Source: an uncultured Polaribacter sp. (GTDB taxonomy: Bacteria; Bacteroidota; Bacteroidia; Flavobacteriales; Flavobacteriaceae). From it: a stretch of DNA of 64,000 nt. Each line of letters opens with the position of its first letter. The first letter of the stretch is position 1. The notes under the pieces are model-generated. The model had not been told where the DNA came from. It saw only the letters and a list, made by a program, of their open reading frames with translations, and searched no databases. Location: positions 1 to 64,000 of the forward strand of contig NZ_CANMVP010000019.1 in NCBI RefSeq assembly GCF_947501385.1, in the 5' to 3' direction. The position numbers were made by a program, and so were the translations under genes. This document shows, piece by piece, positions 45,179 through 55,373 of the stretch.

Positions 45179-46342
45179 TTAATTTATTTTAGAAAAAACT
45201 ATTGCTCCTGATTGAATCGTTTTGATAATTTCTAAACCCTTATTATTTTTTTCAAAAATTACCAAGTTTGCTTTATGCCCAACTTGTAAAAGATTATTAG
45301 AACTGCCAAAAAGTGCTTCTGTTGGTTTAATGGATGCCATATTCCAAGCGTCTTTTAAAGACAGTATTTTTTTTTCAATTAATTGATGTACGCACCAAAG
45401 CAAAGATTGCGCTGAACCTGCAAGCATATTAGGATTATCTTTTATAAACAATCTTCCAGAGGAATCTAGGGTTACTTCACCACCAATATGACTTGTATAG
45501 TCACCAGCTGGAAAATCTGCAAAAGATGTTGCATCACTCACCAAAATAGTTTTATTTGGTTTCGTTTTTATAAAAATTTTTAAGAGCGAATCTGGTAAGT
45601 GAAAACCATCTGCAATAATGGTAGACCAAAGATTATCTGAAGCCAATTGCTCAAAAATATAATTTTGATGACGTGGCAACTTGGCGTGAGAAGCATTTCC
45701 TAAATGTGTAGACATGGTTGCTCCGACTTTGATTGCCTCTTGAATCTGTTCTGGGCTTGCGGCTGTATGACCAATAGACAATACAACACCAGATGCTACA
45801 CATTTTTGAATAAAGTTTGTAGATGCTGCCCATTCTGGAGATAACGTAATCATGCGTATTTTACCTTTTGCAGCATGTTGCCATTTTGTAAATAATTCCC
45901 AATCTGGAGCTTTTACAAATGCTTTAGCATGTGCGCCACGTGGTCCATCTTCCAGTGAAATAAATGGTCCTTCTAAATGAATTCCTGCAATGCAACAATT
46001 TGTTTTTGCTGAATTTTCACAAGCCAATGAAATTGTAGTTAATAATGAGGTGATTCTTTCATCGCTATTGGTAATTATTGTTGGATAAAAATTGGTGATT
46101 CCTTTTTTTAAAAGCACTTCGCATAAATCATCAACATCAGAAACCTGTAACTCTAAATTGTTTAAATCTATTCCTTTGAAACCATTTACTTGAAGATCAA
46201 CTAAACCTGGAGCTATATAATATGCAGAATCTAATTCCTCTTTACATTCAGAGATTCTTTTAATGTAGCCCTTTTCAACCTCAACATTAATTGGATTATT
46301 AGTTCTGTAATCTAATGCTTCAAAAATGGTATTTTTATCCAT
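45179..46342 (-). CDS. nagA: N-acetylglucosamine-6-phosphate deacetylase
   Basis: A 387-residue amidohydrolase. Metal and substrate motifs are present: PGLVDLQVNGFKGID, IHLEGPFISLEDGPRGAH, LSIGHTAAS, STHLGNASHA, IIADGFHLP and the catalytic Asp in LVSDATSFADFPAG. It converts GlcNAc-6-P to GlcN-6-P for NagB. Its first codons overlap the end of the symporter gene by 8 bp. Confidence 0.93.
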   Translation of the reverse strand: MDKNTIFEALDYRTNNPINVEVEKGYIKRISECKEELDSAYYIAPGLVDLQVNGFKGIDLNNLELQVSDVDDLCEVLLKKGITNFYPTIITNSDERITSLLTTISLACENSAKTNCCIAGIHLEGPFISLEDGPRGAHAKAFVKAPDWELFTKWQHAAKGKIRMITLSPEWAASTNFIQKCVASGVVLSIGHTAASPEQIQEAIKVGATMSTHLGNASHAKLPRHQNYIFEQLASDNLWSTIIADGFHLPDSLLKIFIKTKPNKTILVSDATSFADFPAGDYTSHIGGEVTLDSSGRLFIKDNPNMLAGSAQSLLWCVHQLIEKKILSLKDAWNMASIKPTEALFGSSNNLLQVGHKANLVIFEKNNKGLEIIKTIQSGAIVFSKIN

Positions 46343-47813
46343 TTGAACTTTTGTTTAAATTCAAATGTAATACTGTTATTTTTTGTGGAATTGGTTTTCT
46401 GTTGAAAAATCCAACAAGTATAAAAATTAGTAAAGAAGCCAAAATTGGGCCTCCCATTTCTAATGCAAGTGATTTTTGTTCCATCAATTTTAAAATTACA
46501 AATACCAATAAGCCACCAATAATAGATGCTATAGCAGCTGTACTACCACTTCTTTTAAATGCTGGCAATAAACCTAAAATCATAGGTACAGAAATGGGAC
46601 CTAATAAAGCGGCAAACCAAGTAACTATCAATCCGAAGATGCCACCAAAACTGCTCGCATTTAATCCTACAATAATGGTTACTGCGGTAAAACAAAACGT
46701 ACATATTCTGGCTAATCTCAACTCTTTTTTTTGCGATAGGTTTCGGAATCTTGGAAAAATATTTGGTAAAATATCTCTACAAATAACTGCAGAAATGGTG
46801 TTAGAATCTGATGATGTCATGGAGAGTGTATTTGCAAACATAGAAGCCAACACTAAACCGAGCAAACCTGCTGGTAAAAACTTTTTAGCCATTAAACCAT
46901 AAGAAAGTGTAGGATCTGAAAGATTTTCTAAAAATAACGGCGCTACAAACATAGGATACAACAAAATCAAAGGCCAAATAAGATAGAGAATAGAAGATAA
47001 AATACCTGCTTTTTTAGCAACTTTTGCTGAAGATGACGATATAAAACGAGTGGCAAGATTCCAAGTACCTCCACTGTAGCTAAAGAAATTAATTAATAAC
47101 ATGGTACATGCAAAAGCAATGGTATACGGATCATTAAAAAAATCTGAATTTCCTTCTGGAAGTTTTTCCCAAACGGTTGAAATGCTCATAATGCCATCAT
47201 CTGAATTTATAATAATGATCACAAACATGGTAATACCTGCCAATAATTGAACAATAAATTGTGCAAAATCATTCCATACATCTGCCCATAAGCCACCAAT
47301 AGTAATGTAAATTAAAGAAACTATACCTACTAGCAAAATACCGAAAGTTATAGAAGTGCCACTAAAAACATTTAATAGAATTGCAATTGCTGCTAATTTT
47401 CCTCCCGTATCAAAAACCTTTATAATAGAACCCGCCCAAGCAATCAATTGCTGCGTTTTAAGATCGTATCTTATGAGAAGATATTCTGTTGGCGATTGTA
47501 TGCTTGAAAACTTTCTTAACCTTGCCCATCTAGGTGCAATATAAAAAGCAGCTAATAATGTTGCGATTGCAACCGTAAAAGCCCACCAGATATATAAGGT
47601 AAAACCATGTGTGTATGCAATACCTGCATAGGCAACAAAAACGGCTCCACTATACCCTGACACATGATGTGAAACACCAGACAACCACCAAGGTAATTTT
47701 CCGCCAGCGGTATAAAAATCTGCAGAACTCTTAACTCGGGAATACGCCCACAATCCGATGGATATTAAAAGAATAAAGTAAAAAGCTAAGACGATCCAAT
47801 CAAGTAATTGCAT
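46335..47813 (-). CDS. SSS-family sodium:solute symporter, probable GlcNAc uptake
   Basis: A 492-residue protein with about thirteen transmembrane helices. SSS motifs are YSRVKSSADFYTAGGKLPWWLSG in pieces, AYAGIAYTHGF, SIQSPTEYLLIRYD, ITIGGLWADVWNDFAQFIVQ and ASMFANTLSMTSSDSNTISAV. First gene of an operon with nagA and GH20, under a promoter whose -33 overlaps a TGCAAACGTTTGC operator. Neighbours suggest GlcNAc or chitobiose as substrate. A GlcNAc kinase is not in the window. Confidence 0.87.
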   Translation of the reverse strand: MQLLDWIVLAFYFILLISIGLWAYSRVKSSADFYTAGGKLPWWLSGVSHHVSGYSGAVFVAYAGIAYTHGFTLYIWWAFTVAIATLLAAFYIAPRWARLRKFSSIQSPTEYLLIRYDLKTQQLIAWAGSIIKVFDTGGKLAAIAILLNVFSGTSITFGILLVGIVSLIYITIGGLWADVWNDFAQFIVQLLAGITMFVIIIINSDDGIMSISTVWEKLPEGNSDFFNDPYTIAFACTMLLINFFSYSGGTWNLATRFISSSSAKVAKKAGILSSILYLIWPLILLYPMFVAPLFLENLSDPTLSYGLMAKKFLPAGLLGLVLASMFANTLSMTSSDSNTISAVICRDILPNIFPRFRNLSQKKELRLARICTFCFTAVTIIVGLNASSFGGIFGLIVTWFAALLGPISVPMILGLLPAFKRSGSTAAIASIIGGLLVFVILKLMEQKSLALEMGGPILASLLIFILVGFFNRKPIPQKITVLHLNLNKSSNG

Positions 47814-47899
47814 ACAGTTATTTTATGTTGGTGGTGTTCTCATTTTTGATTCAAGGTAAGTTTGTTCTAAATTACTGAATCTTTTTTGACACAACTGGA

Positions 47900-47967
47900 C
47901 AAATCTAAATAAAATTTTCACACTATGCAAACGTTTGCGTTAAATTGAATTTTATTAGATATATTTG
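47900..47967. promoter_or_regulatory. Divergent promoters sharing one LacI operator
   Basis: GCAAACGTTTGC (47927-47938) is a perfect 12-bp palindrome. On the minus strand it supplies the -33 TTTG of the symporter promoter, 20 nt from TAGATTTG (plus CAAATCTA, 47900-47907). On the plus strand it supplies the -33 TTTG of the lacI promoter, 22 nt from TATATTTG (47960-47967). One bound repressor would block both. The leader to lacI (47968-48096) shows nothing else. Confidence 0.8.
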
Positions 47968-48096
47968 TATTATAAAAAAGCTCTAACTTTGCTTATCTTG
48001 TAATATAATTAGTGATAGCAACTTGTCACTTAAAGACTAACAGCAAGTTTGCCAATAAAATAACTGTATTTTAGAGCAATATTTTGAGTACACCGT

Positions 48097-49119
48097 ATGA
48101 AAAACAGAATTACCTTAAAAGATTTAGCTAAAGATCTTAATCTATCTCCTTCAACTATTTCTAGAGCTTTGGGAAATCATCCTGCCATTAGTGATGCGAC
48201 TAAAAAAAGAGTTCAAAAAAAAGCAGATACTTTGGGTTTTACCCCGAATTCTATAGCCTCTAGTTTTAGAATGAAAAAAACGCGGTCTTTAGGTATTATT
48301 GTTCCTAGAATAGACATACACTTTCACTCACTTGTTATTAGTGGTATTGAAGATTATGCTTATAAAAACAATTATAACGTTACTATTTTTCAATCTAAAA
48401 ACTCTCTTAAAAGAGAAAAAGAAATTACTAAAATTCTTCAAACTAGAATGGTCGATGGTGTCATTGGTTGTTTAAGTATAGAAACCAAAAGTTGTGATCA
48501 TTTTAAAAAATTTGATAAACTTGGTGTTCCGCTTGTTTTTTATGATAGAGTTCCTACTGATTTTGATGCAAATAAAATTGTAATTAACGATTTTGAATCT
48601 GCTTATACAGCTACAAAACATTTGATAAAAAGTGGCTGCAAGAGAATAGGTCATATTGCAGGTAACCAAACAACTACTATATTTAACGCTCGTTTAGAGG
48701 GGTATAAAGCTGCTTTAAAAAAATATAAATTACCAATAGACGAAGCTCTAATTATGCACACTAATAATTTAAGTTATGACGAAGGTGTAAACTGTGCTAA
48801 AAAATATTTAGCACTACCTGAACTACCAGACGGTATCTTTTGTGCGAATGATTATACAGCAGTAAGTGTTATTCAAGTTTTTAGAAAAGGAGGAATTAAC
48901 ATTCCGCAACAAGTGGCTATTGTAGGATTTAGTAACTATCCTATTTCTAGAATTATTGAGCCCAATTTAACAACAATTAATGACCGCGCGTTCCAAATGG
49001 GTGAAGCTTCAACAAAATTATTAATTCGTAAAATAGAAGATGATAACGATATTATAGATTCTGAAATAATAACTCTAAAAACCGAGTTGATTATTCGAGA
49101 ATCATCTAAATTGAATTGA
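48097..49119 (+). CDS. LacI-family regulator of the GlcNAc locus
   Basis: A 340-residue LacI/GalR protein. HTH at residues 5-27 (TLKDLAKDLNLSPSTISRALGNH), hinge near 55 (NSIASSFRMKKTRSLG), effector domain with VDGVIGCLSIET, VVIND-type core (IVINDFESAYTATKHLI), DGIFCANDYTAV and a C-terminal ELIIRESS. It is divergent from the symporter-nagA-GH20 operon and shares its operator, with a second operator at the susC promoter 10 kb away. It probably responds to GlcNAc or its 6-phosphate. Confidence 0.88.
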   Translation: MKNRITLKDLAKDLNLSPSTISRALGNHPAISDATKKRVQKKADTLGFTPNSIASSFRMKKTRSLGIIVPRIDIHFHSLVISGIEDYAYKNNYNVTIFQSKNSLKREKEITKILQTRMVDGVIGCLSIETKSCDHFKKFDKLGVPLVFYDRVPTDFDANKIVINDFESAYTATKHLIKSGCKRIGHIAGNQTTTIFNARLEGYKAALKKYKLPIDEALIMHTNNLSYDEGVNCAKKYLALPELPDGIFCANDYTAVSVIQVFRKGGINIPQQVAIVGFSNYPISRIIEPNLTTINDRAFQMGEASTKLLIRKIEDDNDIIDSEIITLKTELIIRESSKLN

Positions 49120-49138
49120 GTAAACAGGCAATATTTAA

Positions 49139-49188
49139 CACATAGCAACATAGAAAACATAGGCTATGTGAAACTATGTTACTATGTG
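49139..49188. repeat. CACATAG-ended palindrome, copy 2
   Basis: CACATAGCAACATAG (49139-49153) pairs with CTATGTTACTATGTG (49174-49188) with one mismatch. It lies between the convergent ends of the lacI gene and the second GH20 gene and may act as a bidirectional transcript-end hairpin. Compare 39822-39871. Confidence 0.65.
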
Positions 49189-49215
49189 ATGAAAAATAAT
49201 TTATATAAATACAAT

Positions 49216-50811
49216 TTACTTCAACTTCACCAAACGATCTCTCAAAACATGTACAGCTTGCACTCTTAATTCGTTTTGTTCTTCTAATTCAGAATCATAT
49301 AGAAATCCTTTGTTTAAATTGATAAATCGCATATTTAATACTTCCGCTTCTTTTAAAATAGCATCTAATCTTTCAACCAAAATAGGAGTTTGGGAAATTT
49401 TAAAACCAACTGAATTATATTGAGATTCTACGGCTCTAAAATCTAAATAATGAATTCTTAAATCTGCCATCAATTTAAAATGATTCAATTCTTTCTCATT
49501 TCTTTTAGGTTTTAGCTTCACTAACTCGTCTCTTATTTTACAATAATCAAGAATCATTGATTTGATGTTATCACTTTTGGTTGGTTTTCCATTTTTAATC
49601 AATTCTGGAGAAGCAAATAAAAATTTTGAGAAGATTTGAGCATCATTAGAATTTAATCCAAATCTATTTTTAGCATATTCTAAAACAAATTCCTTTGGTT
49701 TGATAGGTGTTTTACTTTCCAAAGCGGCGGCGTAACTGGCAATTAAAATACGAAAACCAGCAAGTGGATAAGTGTTTCTTACTTGCACCATATCTATAAC
49801 ATCATAATTAACATCCCAAGTAAAACCATAAACACCAGTTGTAGACCAAGAAGTCATTACAATACCTTGATAATTTGCTTCACGAGCATACGGAATAAAT
49901 TCTTTCTGATTTTTAAAATGTGTTGTCCAATCTGTAACATACCAATTGTCTGGATGACAACGTATGGCTGGAGCTCCCCAAAAAGTAAAACCCTGTTTTT
50001 GAAGATTCGGAATATCACCAAAATGATTTATTTTCCAACCATAATTCCAGTCTACAAAAATGGTCTCTTTTGGTAATTCTGACGCTGCTTCTGGATATTT
50101 TAATATAATATCTGCCCACATTACTGGCTTTTTCCCTAAAGAAATTACCAAGTCTGCAATCATTTTCATATGATCTACAAACAATTTTGATTTTCCTTCT
50201 TTTGCCACTTTTTGTTTGCATTTATCACAATGCCCTAGTAAATAAGTTTCATCTCCGCCAATATGAATATACTTTGAATTATGTGTTTCTGAAAGATCAC
50301 GAAACAATTCAGCAAATAACTCTTTATTGTCCTCAACTTCCATAGGACAAAGTTGCGAAATGTCTTTCCTGTCTTCTTTAAGGTTACTATATCTAGTGTT
50401 TCGAAGTATATATTCTACATGACCTAATGTTTGTTGTAGCGGAATCACATCCATATCTAATTTTTCACAATGCGCAATAAAGTCTTTTATCTCTGCTCTA
50501 GTGTAAGAATATCTGTTTGAAATAGCCACATGATTTTCAAAAGGATAGGTTCCTTCCCATTCTAAAACTAATGTATTCATGCCCATTTTAGAAAGCTCAC
50601 TAGCAAACTCTTTTAGTGCTTTAGGCGTCATCACTTGGATTCGTAAATCTAAATGAAACCCTTTGACTTTAAAGTTTTTAGTGTTTTTAAGAAAATCTAT
50701 TTTTACAGCTTGTTGCGCTGATACAGTTGTTGTTTTAAATAACACCAGATTTATGAGGAATAAAAAGGTTAAGAAAAATCTAGTATCTATTTTTTTATTT
50801 GTTTTAAACAT
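49216..50811 (-). CDS. GH20-family hexosaminidase, second type
   Basis: A 531-residue secreted protein (signal peptide LTFLFLINLVLFKTTTVSAQ). It lacks the usual N-terminal GH20b domain and begins the barrel early (KGFHLDLRIQVMTPKALKEF). Catalytic pair in KYIHIGGDETYLLGHC; other GH20-like parts are NTLVLEWEGTYPFENH and PLQQTLGHVEYILRN. A Cys pair (GHCDKCKQK) follows the active-site loop. The relationship to the first GH20 is distant. Last gene of the susC-led transcript. Probably a beta-N-acetylglucosaminidase on a different linkage or oligomer size. Confidence 0.82.
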   Translation of the reverse strand: MFKTNKKIDTRFFLTFLFLINLVLFKTTTVSAQQAVKIDFLKNTKNFKVKGFHLDLRIQVMTPKALKEFASELSKMGMNTLVLEWEGTYPFENHVAISNRYSYTRAEIKDFIAHCEKLDMDVIPLQQTLGHVEYILRNTRYSNLKEDRKDISQLCPMEVEDNKELFAELFRDLSETHNSKYIHIGGDETYLLGHCDKCKQKVAKEGKSKLFVDHMKMIADLVISLGKKPVMWADIILKYPEAASELPKETIFVDWNYGWKINHFGDIPNLQKQGFTFWGAPAIRCHPDNWYVTDWTTHFKNQKEFIPYAREANYQGIVMTSWSTTGVYGFTWDVNYDVIDMVQVRNTYPLAGFRILIASYAAALESKTPIKPKEFVLEYAKNRFGLNSNDAQIFSKFLFASPELIKNGKPTKSDNIKSMILDYCKIRDELVKLKPKRNEKELNHFKLMADLRIHYLDFRAVESQYNSVGFKISQTPILVERLDAILKEAEVLNMRFINLNKGFLYDSELEEQNELRVQAVHVLRDRLVKLK

Positions 50812-50902
50812 AAGCTTTAATGTTAGGCATATTTAGAGCACAAAAATTTAAGTAATCTAATGATAATTGATAACTAAAGTCATTTTATTACTTGTTAATT
50901 TT

Positions 50903-51670
50903 TCAAAGGGCATTTATAAAATCTTTATTTTTTTTAAATGCTTTTTGATCAAAATAAAAGGTACAATTTGGATGTGTTGTTAAAATTGAAGCTGGGCAAG
51001 CTGTTGAAATTACGCCAGAAAGAGTATTTTTTACCGCTTCACTTTTTTTACTTCCCACAACCACACAAAACAAATTAGCACCATTCATAAGTGTTGGAAT
51101 GGTTAATGTTATTGCCGTTTTTGGAACATCTATAATCGTATCAAAACAACCATCATTTACTTGTTGCATGCGACAGGCATCATCTAATTGTACCATTTTA
51201 ATAACTTCTGGATCGTTAAAATTTGCTACTGGCGGATCATTAAATGCAATATGACCATTTTCACCAATTCCTAAACAAACAATATCTATTGGTGTTTTAG
51301 TTAGTAATTTTTCATATCTCTCAATTTCTTCTGAGATCCCATTGTGTACATTAATGGTATGTACTTCTTGAATCTTAACTTTAGAAAAAAGTTTCTTATT
51401 TAAATAAGATGAAAATAATTCAGGAGCATTGGGCTGTAGACCAATGTATTCGTCCATATGAAAGGCAACTATTTTACTCCAATCAATTAAAGTTGATTTT
51501 GTTAAATAATTTAATACTGCATCTTGAGAAGGTGCTGCAGCAAAAATAATGCGAACTTTATCTTTAACACCTTGTAATTTTACAATACAATCTTCTAATG
51601 CTTTTCCGGCAGCATTACCAGTTTCTCTTTTGTTTGGAAAAATATTAATTTTTTGATCTAAATTTGACAT
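50903..51670 (-). CDS. nagB: Glucosamine-6-phosphate deaminase
   Basis: A 255-residue NagB/SugarP isomerase. Key motifs are VAFHMDEYIGL (catalytic Asp), CLGIGENGHIAFNDPP and the TLTIPTLM segment. It converts GlcN-6-P to fructose-6-P and ammonia. It is shorter than the two-domain NagB of many Bacteroidetes. It lies between the GH16-like and second GH20 genes in the susC operon, apart from nagA. Confidence 0.92.
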   Translation of the reverse strand: MSNLDQKINIFPNKRETGNAAGKALEDCIVKLQGVKDKVRIIFAAAPSQDAVLNYLTKSTLIDWSKIVAFHMDEYIGLQPNAPELFSSYLNKKLFSKVKIQEVHTINVHNGISEEIERYEKLLTKTPIDIVCLGIGENGHIAFNDPPVANFNDPEVIKMVQLDDACRMQQVNDGCFDTIIDVPKTAITLTIPTLMNGANLFCVVVGSKKSEAVKNTLSGVISTACPASILTTHPNCTFYFDQKAFKKNKDFINAL

Positions 51671-51751
51671 TATTTGTTTGTATTTAGGGGAGATTTAACT
51701 ATTAGAAATAGTACTTAATTGAGAAAAAAGTTCGAAAATCATTCAATAGTA

Positions 51752-52504
51752 TTATAAAATTTCTATCCGCTCGATAATCATTTCTGCTGATTCTTTATTT
51801 GTTGGTGCATTTCCTCTAAACAACCATAAATTTATTTTAAATCGTTCTTCATTTTCTGGCGGAATATTAGTTCCTGTATACGTCCAAGTACTAATGATGT
51901 CTTTACTATCAGGATTTAAAGTATGCCCTTGATAACTGCCGAATTCAATCTTATCGGCTTGCCAATCGAAAAAATGAGTGGATAAATTGCTAGTCAAATT
52001 TAAATTATATCTCGTTTTATTTCCAGAAATGTAAGAAGGCTGCACTGCAAATTGAGAATTCTGATTATTTGTTTCTGACCATCTAGAAAACTCTATATCA
52101 ATTTCTTCATCATCATTTTTATACGTAAATAAACCACCAACAACATTTTCATCTAATTGGTCTACTCTACTTGCCACATAAATTACATATTTTTTAAAAC
52201 CGTAAGTTTTTCTTAATGTAATGCCAGAACAATACCAATTACCCCCTTTTTCTATAATTTTAAGGTGCAATCTACCTTCGTTATCCACCCAAACGTTATC
52301 TTCTGAATTAGAAAATAAATTTGGTCCTGGGCCTTGTTTTTTAGCATCAGAAGTGCGTACAATCCATTCAAAACCAGAAAAGTTAATGACTCTTGTTGTT
52401 GGTTCTTGTGCTACTGGTTCTTCTTTACTCTTATCGCAAGAACTTACAGTAGTAAAAATAAAAGCTACATAAATTACAATATTTATAGAATATTTCATTG
52501 ACAA
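51752..52504 (-). CDS. GH16-like lipoprotein
   Basis: A 250-residue lipoprotein (TTVSSCDKS). The beta-jelly-roll shows NVWVDNEGRLHLKI, YCSGITLRKTYGFKKYVIYVASR and the GH16-type active-site strand DDEEIDIEFSRW, in which EIDIE fits the E-x-D-x-E pattern. It would therefore be an endo-acting glycosidase or transglycosidase, or a binding protein of that fold, anchored to the outer membrane. The substrate is not given by the sequence. Its presence with GH20 enzymes but no chitinase is notable. Confidence 0.75.
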   Translation of the reverse strand: MSMKYSINIVIYVAFIFTTVSSCDKSKEEPVAQEPTTRVINFSGFEWIVRTSDAKKQGPGPNLFSNSEDNVWVDNEGRLHLKIIEKGGNWYCSGITLRKTYGFKKYVIYVASRVDQLDENVVGGLFTYKNDDEEIDIEFSRWSETNNQNSQFAVQPSYISGNKTRYNLNLTSNLSTHFFDWQADKIEFGSYQGHTLNPDSKDIISTWTYTGTNIPPENEERFKINLWLFRGNAPTNKESAEMIIERIEIL

Positions 52505-52515
52505 ATTTAGATTCT

Positions 52516-53958
52516 TTACTGTATTGTAATGTTTATATCGAATGCAGCTAAAGTTGCGCCTGCCTTATCTTTACCAGCTACAGTAATTGCATCTTGAGTA
52601 CCAGTACCGTTGTTGATGTAAACCACATTCATAACATCTATGTCTTCTTGAGTAAATGAATCACCCACTTGCAGAATACTTGCACCTCTCACCAACCAAC
52701 CATTTTGTGGTGCTTGTTGAATGCTAAAACTAATGTCTGCTGGTATAGATCCAGAAACCTCTAAAACATTTTTATTTAAAGCATACGCTTCACCACTTGC
52801 CACCGAAAATCCAGTATTTTTTTCAATGATTAAAGTCGTATTTCCAGAAGCAAAACGTGCAATTAACATGGGTGCATTATTACCTCCAGTATTTTCTTTA
52901 GTCCAAAATTCATCAGTTTCATCTTTACCCTCTTCTTGGTCCAACATAAATGCTATTTTTCCGTTGTGTGTTAAACCTTTATAATAATCAATCAGATCAA
53001 ATTCAAACGTAGCTATTTTTGATGTTGTTATAGTTGCGATTCTATCTGTTGTTGGAAACGGTGCATTGTTAAAGTTGATTCCTACTTCTGTCCAAAGTGT
53101 ATCTTTTACTTCATAAATATCAAAATCGATTCCTTTAGCTGCTGTAAACTTTACGTCTAATTCTAAATTCATCTCTACCACAACACCAGGTTTGTCAAAA
53201 TCTTTTAAATTGAACATTAAAAATCCTTTTCTTAAAAAGTCTGTATTTGCAGCACTTTTTACTCTAATTCTATCTGCGGAACCATAGTTTGTACCTGAAT
53301 TACTTCCTCCATTTACATACGTATCTGCGATAGCAAATATGGTATCTCTTACCACTTCTGGGTCTGGTGTGTTTGAAGTTGAACGTGCAGAAAAGTAAAC
53401 AATTGATGATAGTACATGAATTACACCATTTGTTGGCTTTAAGTTTGAGGTAATTATTTCCCATTGCTTGTTAGTTCCTTCATTAATAAGACCTGTGTAA
53501 GCGCTTGTACGAGATAAATAAATTGTTTGTCCATTTTCACTAGGATACGGCAAGGGATTGTTACGTTCACTTATATTTGGATCATCAAAAGATACCACAG
53601 CATTTACAATGTGATACTTAATGGCATTCCGTAAAATTGGAACTGGAACTTCAGATAAGTCTTGATACGAATTATCTGTAAGGTATTTTTTAAAAGCCTC
53701 ATTTGTTGGTGCTATAAAGGTTCTTTTTGAACTAGACTCATATAAATTTTGAGTTTCAGTAAGTTTTATAGCTTCTTCTAACAAAGCCAAAGAATCATTT
53801 TTTTGAATATATGCCCAAGCATTGATATCTAATTCAGCTGTTGAACCTGAATTTTTGTATGAAAAATCTTCTTGAATTTCACAACTAAAAAACGCACTTA
53901 AAACAACCGAAAAGAAGACTCCCATTGCAGCATATAGCAATATCTTATTATTTTTCAT
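52516..53958 (-). CDS. Fasciclin/DNRLRE-type surface lipoprotein
   Basis: A 480-residue lipoprotein (AFFSCEIQ). Three parts can be seen. A fasciclin domain at about 40-190 (RTFIAPTNEAFKKYL, YHIVNAVVSFDDP, GVIHVLSSIVYF). A DNRLRE/CBM96-like beta domain at about 205-370 (ADTYVNGGSNSGTNYGSADRIRV, RKGFLMFNL, WTEVGINFNNAP). A C-terminal cadherin-like/CSPG-type repeat (SFTQEDIDVMNVVYINNG). In SusE position after susD, it probably binds the glycan at the surface. Confidence 0.75.
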   Translation of the reverse strand: MKNNKILLYAAMGVFFSVVLSAFFSCEIQEDFSYKNSGSTAELDINAWAYIQKNDSLALLEEAIKLTETQNLYESSSKRTFIAPTNEAFKKYLTDNSYQDLSEVPVPILRNAIKYHIVNAVVSFDDPNISERNNPLPYPSENGQTIYLSRTSAYTGLINEGTNKQWEIITSNLKPTNGVIHVLSSIVYFSARSTSNTPDPEVVRDTIFAIADTYVNGGSNSGTNYGSADRIRVKSAANTDFLRKGFLMFNLKDFDKPGVVVEMNLELDVKFTAAKGIDFDIYEVKDTLWTEVGINFNNAPFPTTDRIATITTSKIATFEFDLIDYYKGLTHNGKIAFMLDQEEGKDETDEFWTKENTGGNNAPMLIARFASGNTTLIIEKNTGFSVASGEAYALNKNVLEVSGSIPADISFSIQQAPQNGWLVRGASILQVGDSFTQEDIDVMNVVYINNGTGTQDAITVAGKDKAGATLAAFDINITIQ

Positions 53959-53986
53959 TTTCTTGAGTTTAAATTATTATGTTTTA

Positions 53987-55363
53987 TTATTTATAGAATG
54001 AATTTTGCTCTAAATTAGGATTTCTATTGATTGCATCTTCGTGAATAGGCCATACTAGATTCGCCTCGTCACTTAATCCGTTTATAGGATTCATGGTACT
54101 AATAGCTCTACCTGTTCTTACCAAATCGAACCATCTGTGTCCTTCAAAAGATAATTCTATTGATCTTTCATGAAGTATTGCCGTTTCTAAGTCTCCGTAT
54201 AAATTATTGGCTTCTATTAGGTTTAATTCTGGTAAGTCTGCTCTTTCACGAATTAAATTTAGCAGTCTTAAAGCTTCATTTGTATCGCCTAATTTATTGT
54301 GTGCTTCTGCTTTTAGAAGCATAATATCTGCCAAACGTACCAATACAATATTATTTGCTGATGGATCTGCGCTTTCATCATTAAAACCTTGTCCGAAGAA
54401 TTTCCAAATTTTTCTTGGATCTGCGGCAGTAGTGTCATAAATAAGATCTTTTCTTAAATCTCCGTCTTCAAAAGAATTTCTAAAAGAAACACTTGGAAAA
54501 TAATCACTATCTGAACCAATAGCATATAAAATGCGCAGTGCATTCGTCTGAACTTCATTATAACCAACTTCAAAAATACTTTCATTCGAATACCCAGAAG
54601 TAAAAATTTTAGACCAATCGTTTATAGTAACTAAAGAATAAAGCGGATTTGCAATTACTTTTTCTGCAGATTCAATAGCATTTTCATACTCTTTTCTCCA
54701 CATATAGACTTGTGTTAAAAAAGCATGTGCTGCGCCTTGAGTAAAAAGTATTCTCGTATTGTCTCCAGAAAAATTATCTCTACAATTTTCAGAGGCAAAA
54801 ACTAAATCTTCCACTACTTGATTTAATACGAGTTCTTTATCTGTTTTAGAAATAAAGAATTCTTGTTCAACACTTTCATAGGGTACTGTTACCAGGGGTA
54901 CATCGCCCCAAACTCTTACTGCATAAAAATAAGAGAGTGCTCTTAGGGCTCTTGCTTGCGCAATAAGTTGTAGGCTAAATTCACTTTCAGTTTCAAATAC
55001 TGAAGGAATGTATTTAATGGCATAATTGGCACGACTTATAGTTTCATAAATAGTATTCCAACTTGCAGAAGTGATATCTTGACTTAATGTGTTTTGTTGC
55101 AAGGCTAAAGGATCTCCTGAATGATTGGTGTTCACAGCATCTGCTCTACCTTCTCCCCAATAAGAAAAATTAATTCGAAATATAGACTGTGTAGCGTCAT
55201 AAATGCCATAAACTCCTGCTTGGGCATCACTGGAGGTCTTGTAAAATCCTTCTCCAGAAAAACTACTCACTGGATCTTTGTCTAATATATCTGAACAGGA
55301 AAATATAACTCCTATAATTAATCCGTAGTATAAGGTTCTTTTAATCTTTTTTATATTTTTCAT
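53987..55363 (-). CDS. SusD/RagB-family lipoprotein of the GlcNAc locus
   Basis: A 458-residue SusD homologue (lipobox IFSCSDI). DKDPVSSFSGEGFYKTSSDAQAGVYGIYDA at the start, AQARALRALSYFYAVRVWGDVPLV in the TPR-like region, HERSIELSFEGHRWFDLVRTG and a short end LVWPIHEDAINRNPNLEQN. It is 10 bp after susC. It is smaller than the alginate SusD (510 residues). Confidence 0.92.
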   Translation of the reverse strand: MKNIKKIKRTLYYGLIIGVIFSCSDILDKDPVSSFSGEGFYKTSSDAQAGVYGIYDATQSIFRINFSYWGEGRADAVNTNHSGDPLALQQNTLSQDITSASWNTIYETISRANYAIKYIPSVFETESEFSLQLIAQARALRALSYFYAVRVWGDVPLVTVPYESVEQEFFISKTDKELVLNQVVEDLVFASENCRDNFSGDNTRILFTQGAAHAFLTQVYMWRKEYENAIESAEKVIANPLYSLVTINDWSKIFTSGYSNESIFEVGYNEVQTNALRILYAIGSDSDYFPSVSFRNSFEDGDLRKDLIYDTTAADPRKIWKFFGQGFNDESADPSANNIVLVRLADIMLLKAEAHNKLGDTNEALRLLNLIRERADLPELNLIEANNLYGDLETAILHERSIELSFEGHRWFDLVRTGRAISTMNPINGLSDEANLVWPIHEDAINRNPNLEQNSFYK

Positions 55364-55373
55364 AATTCGTTAT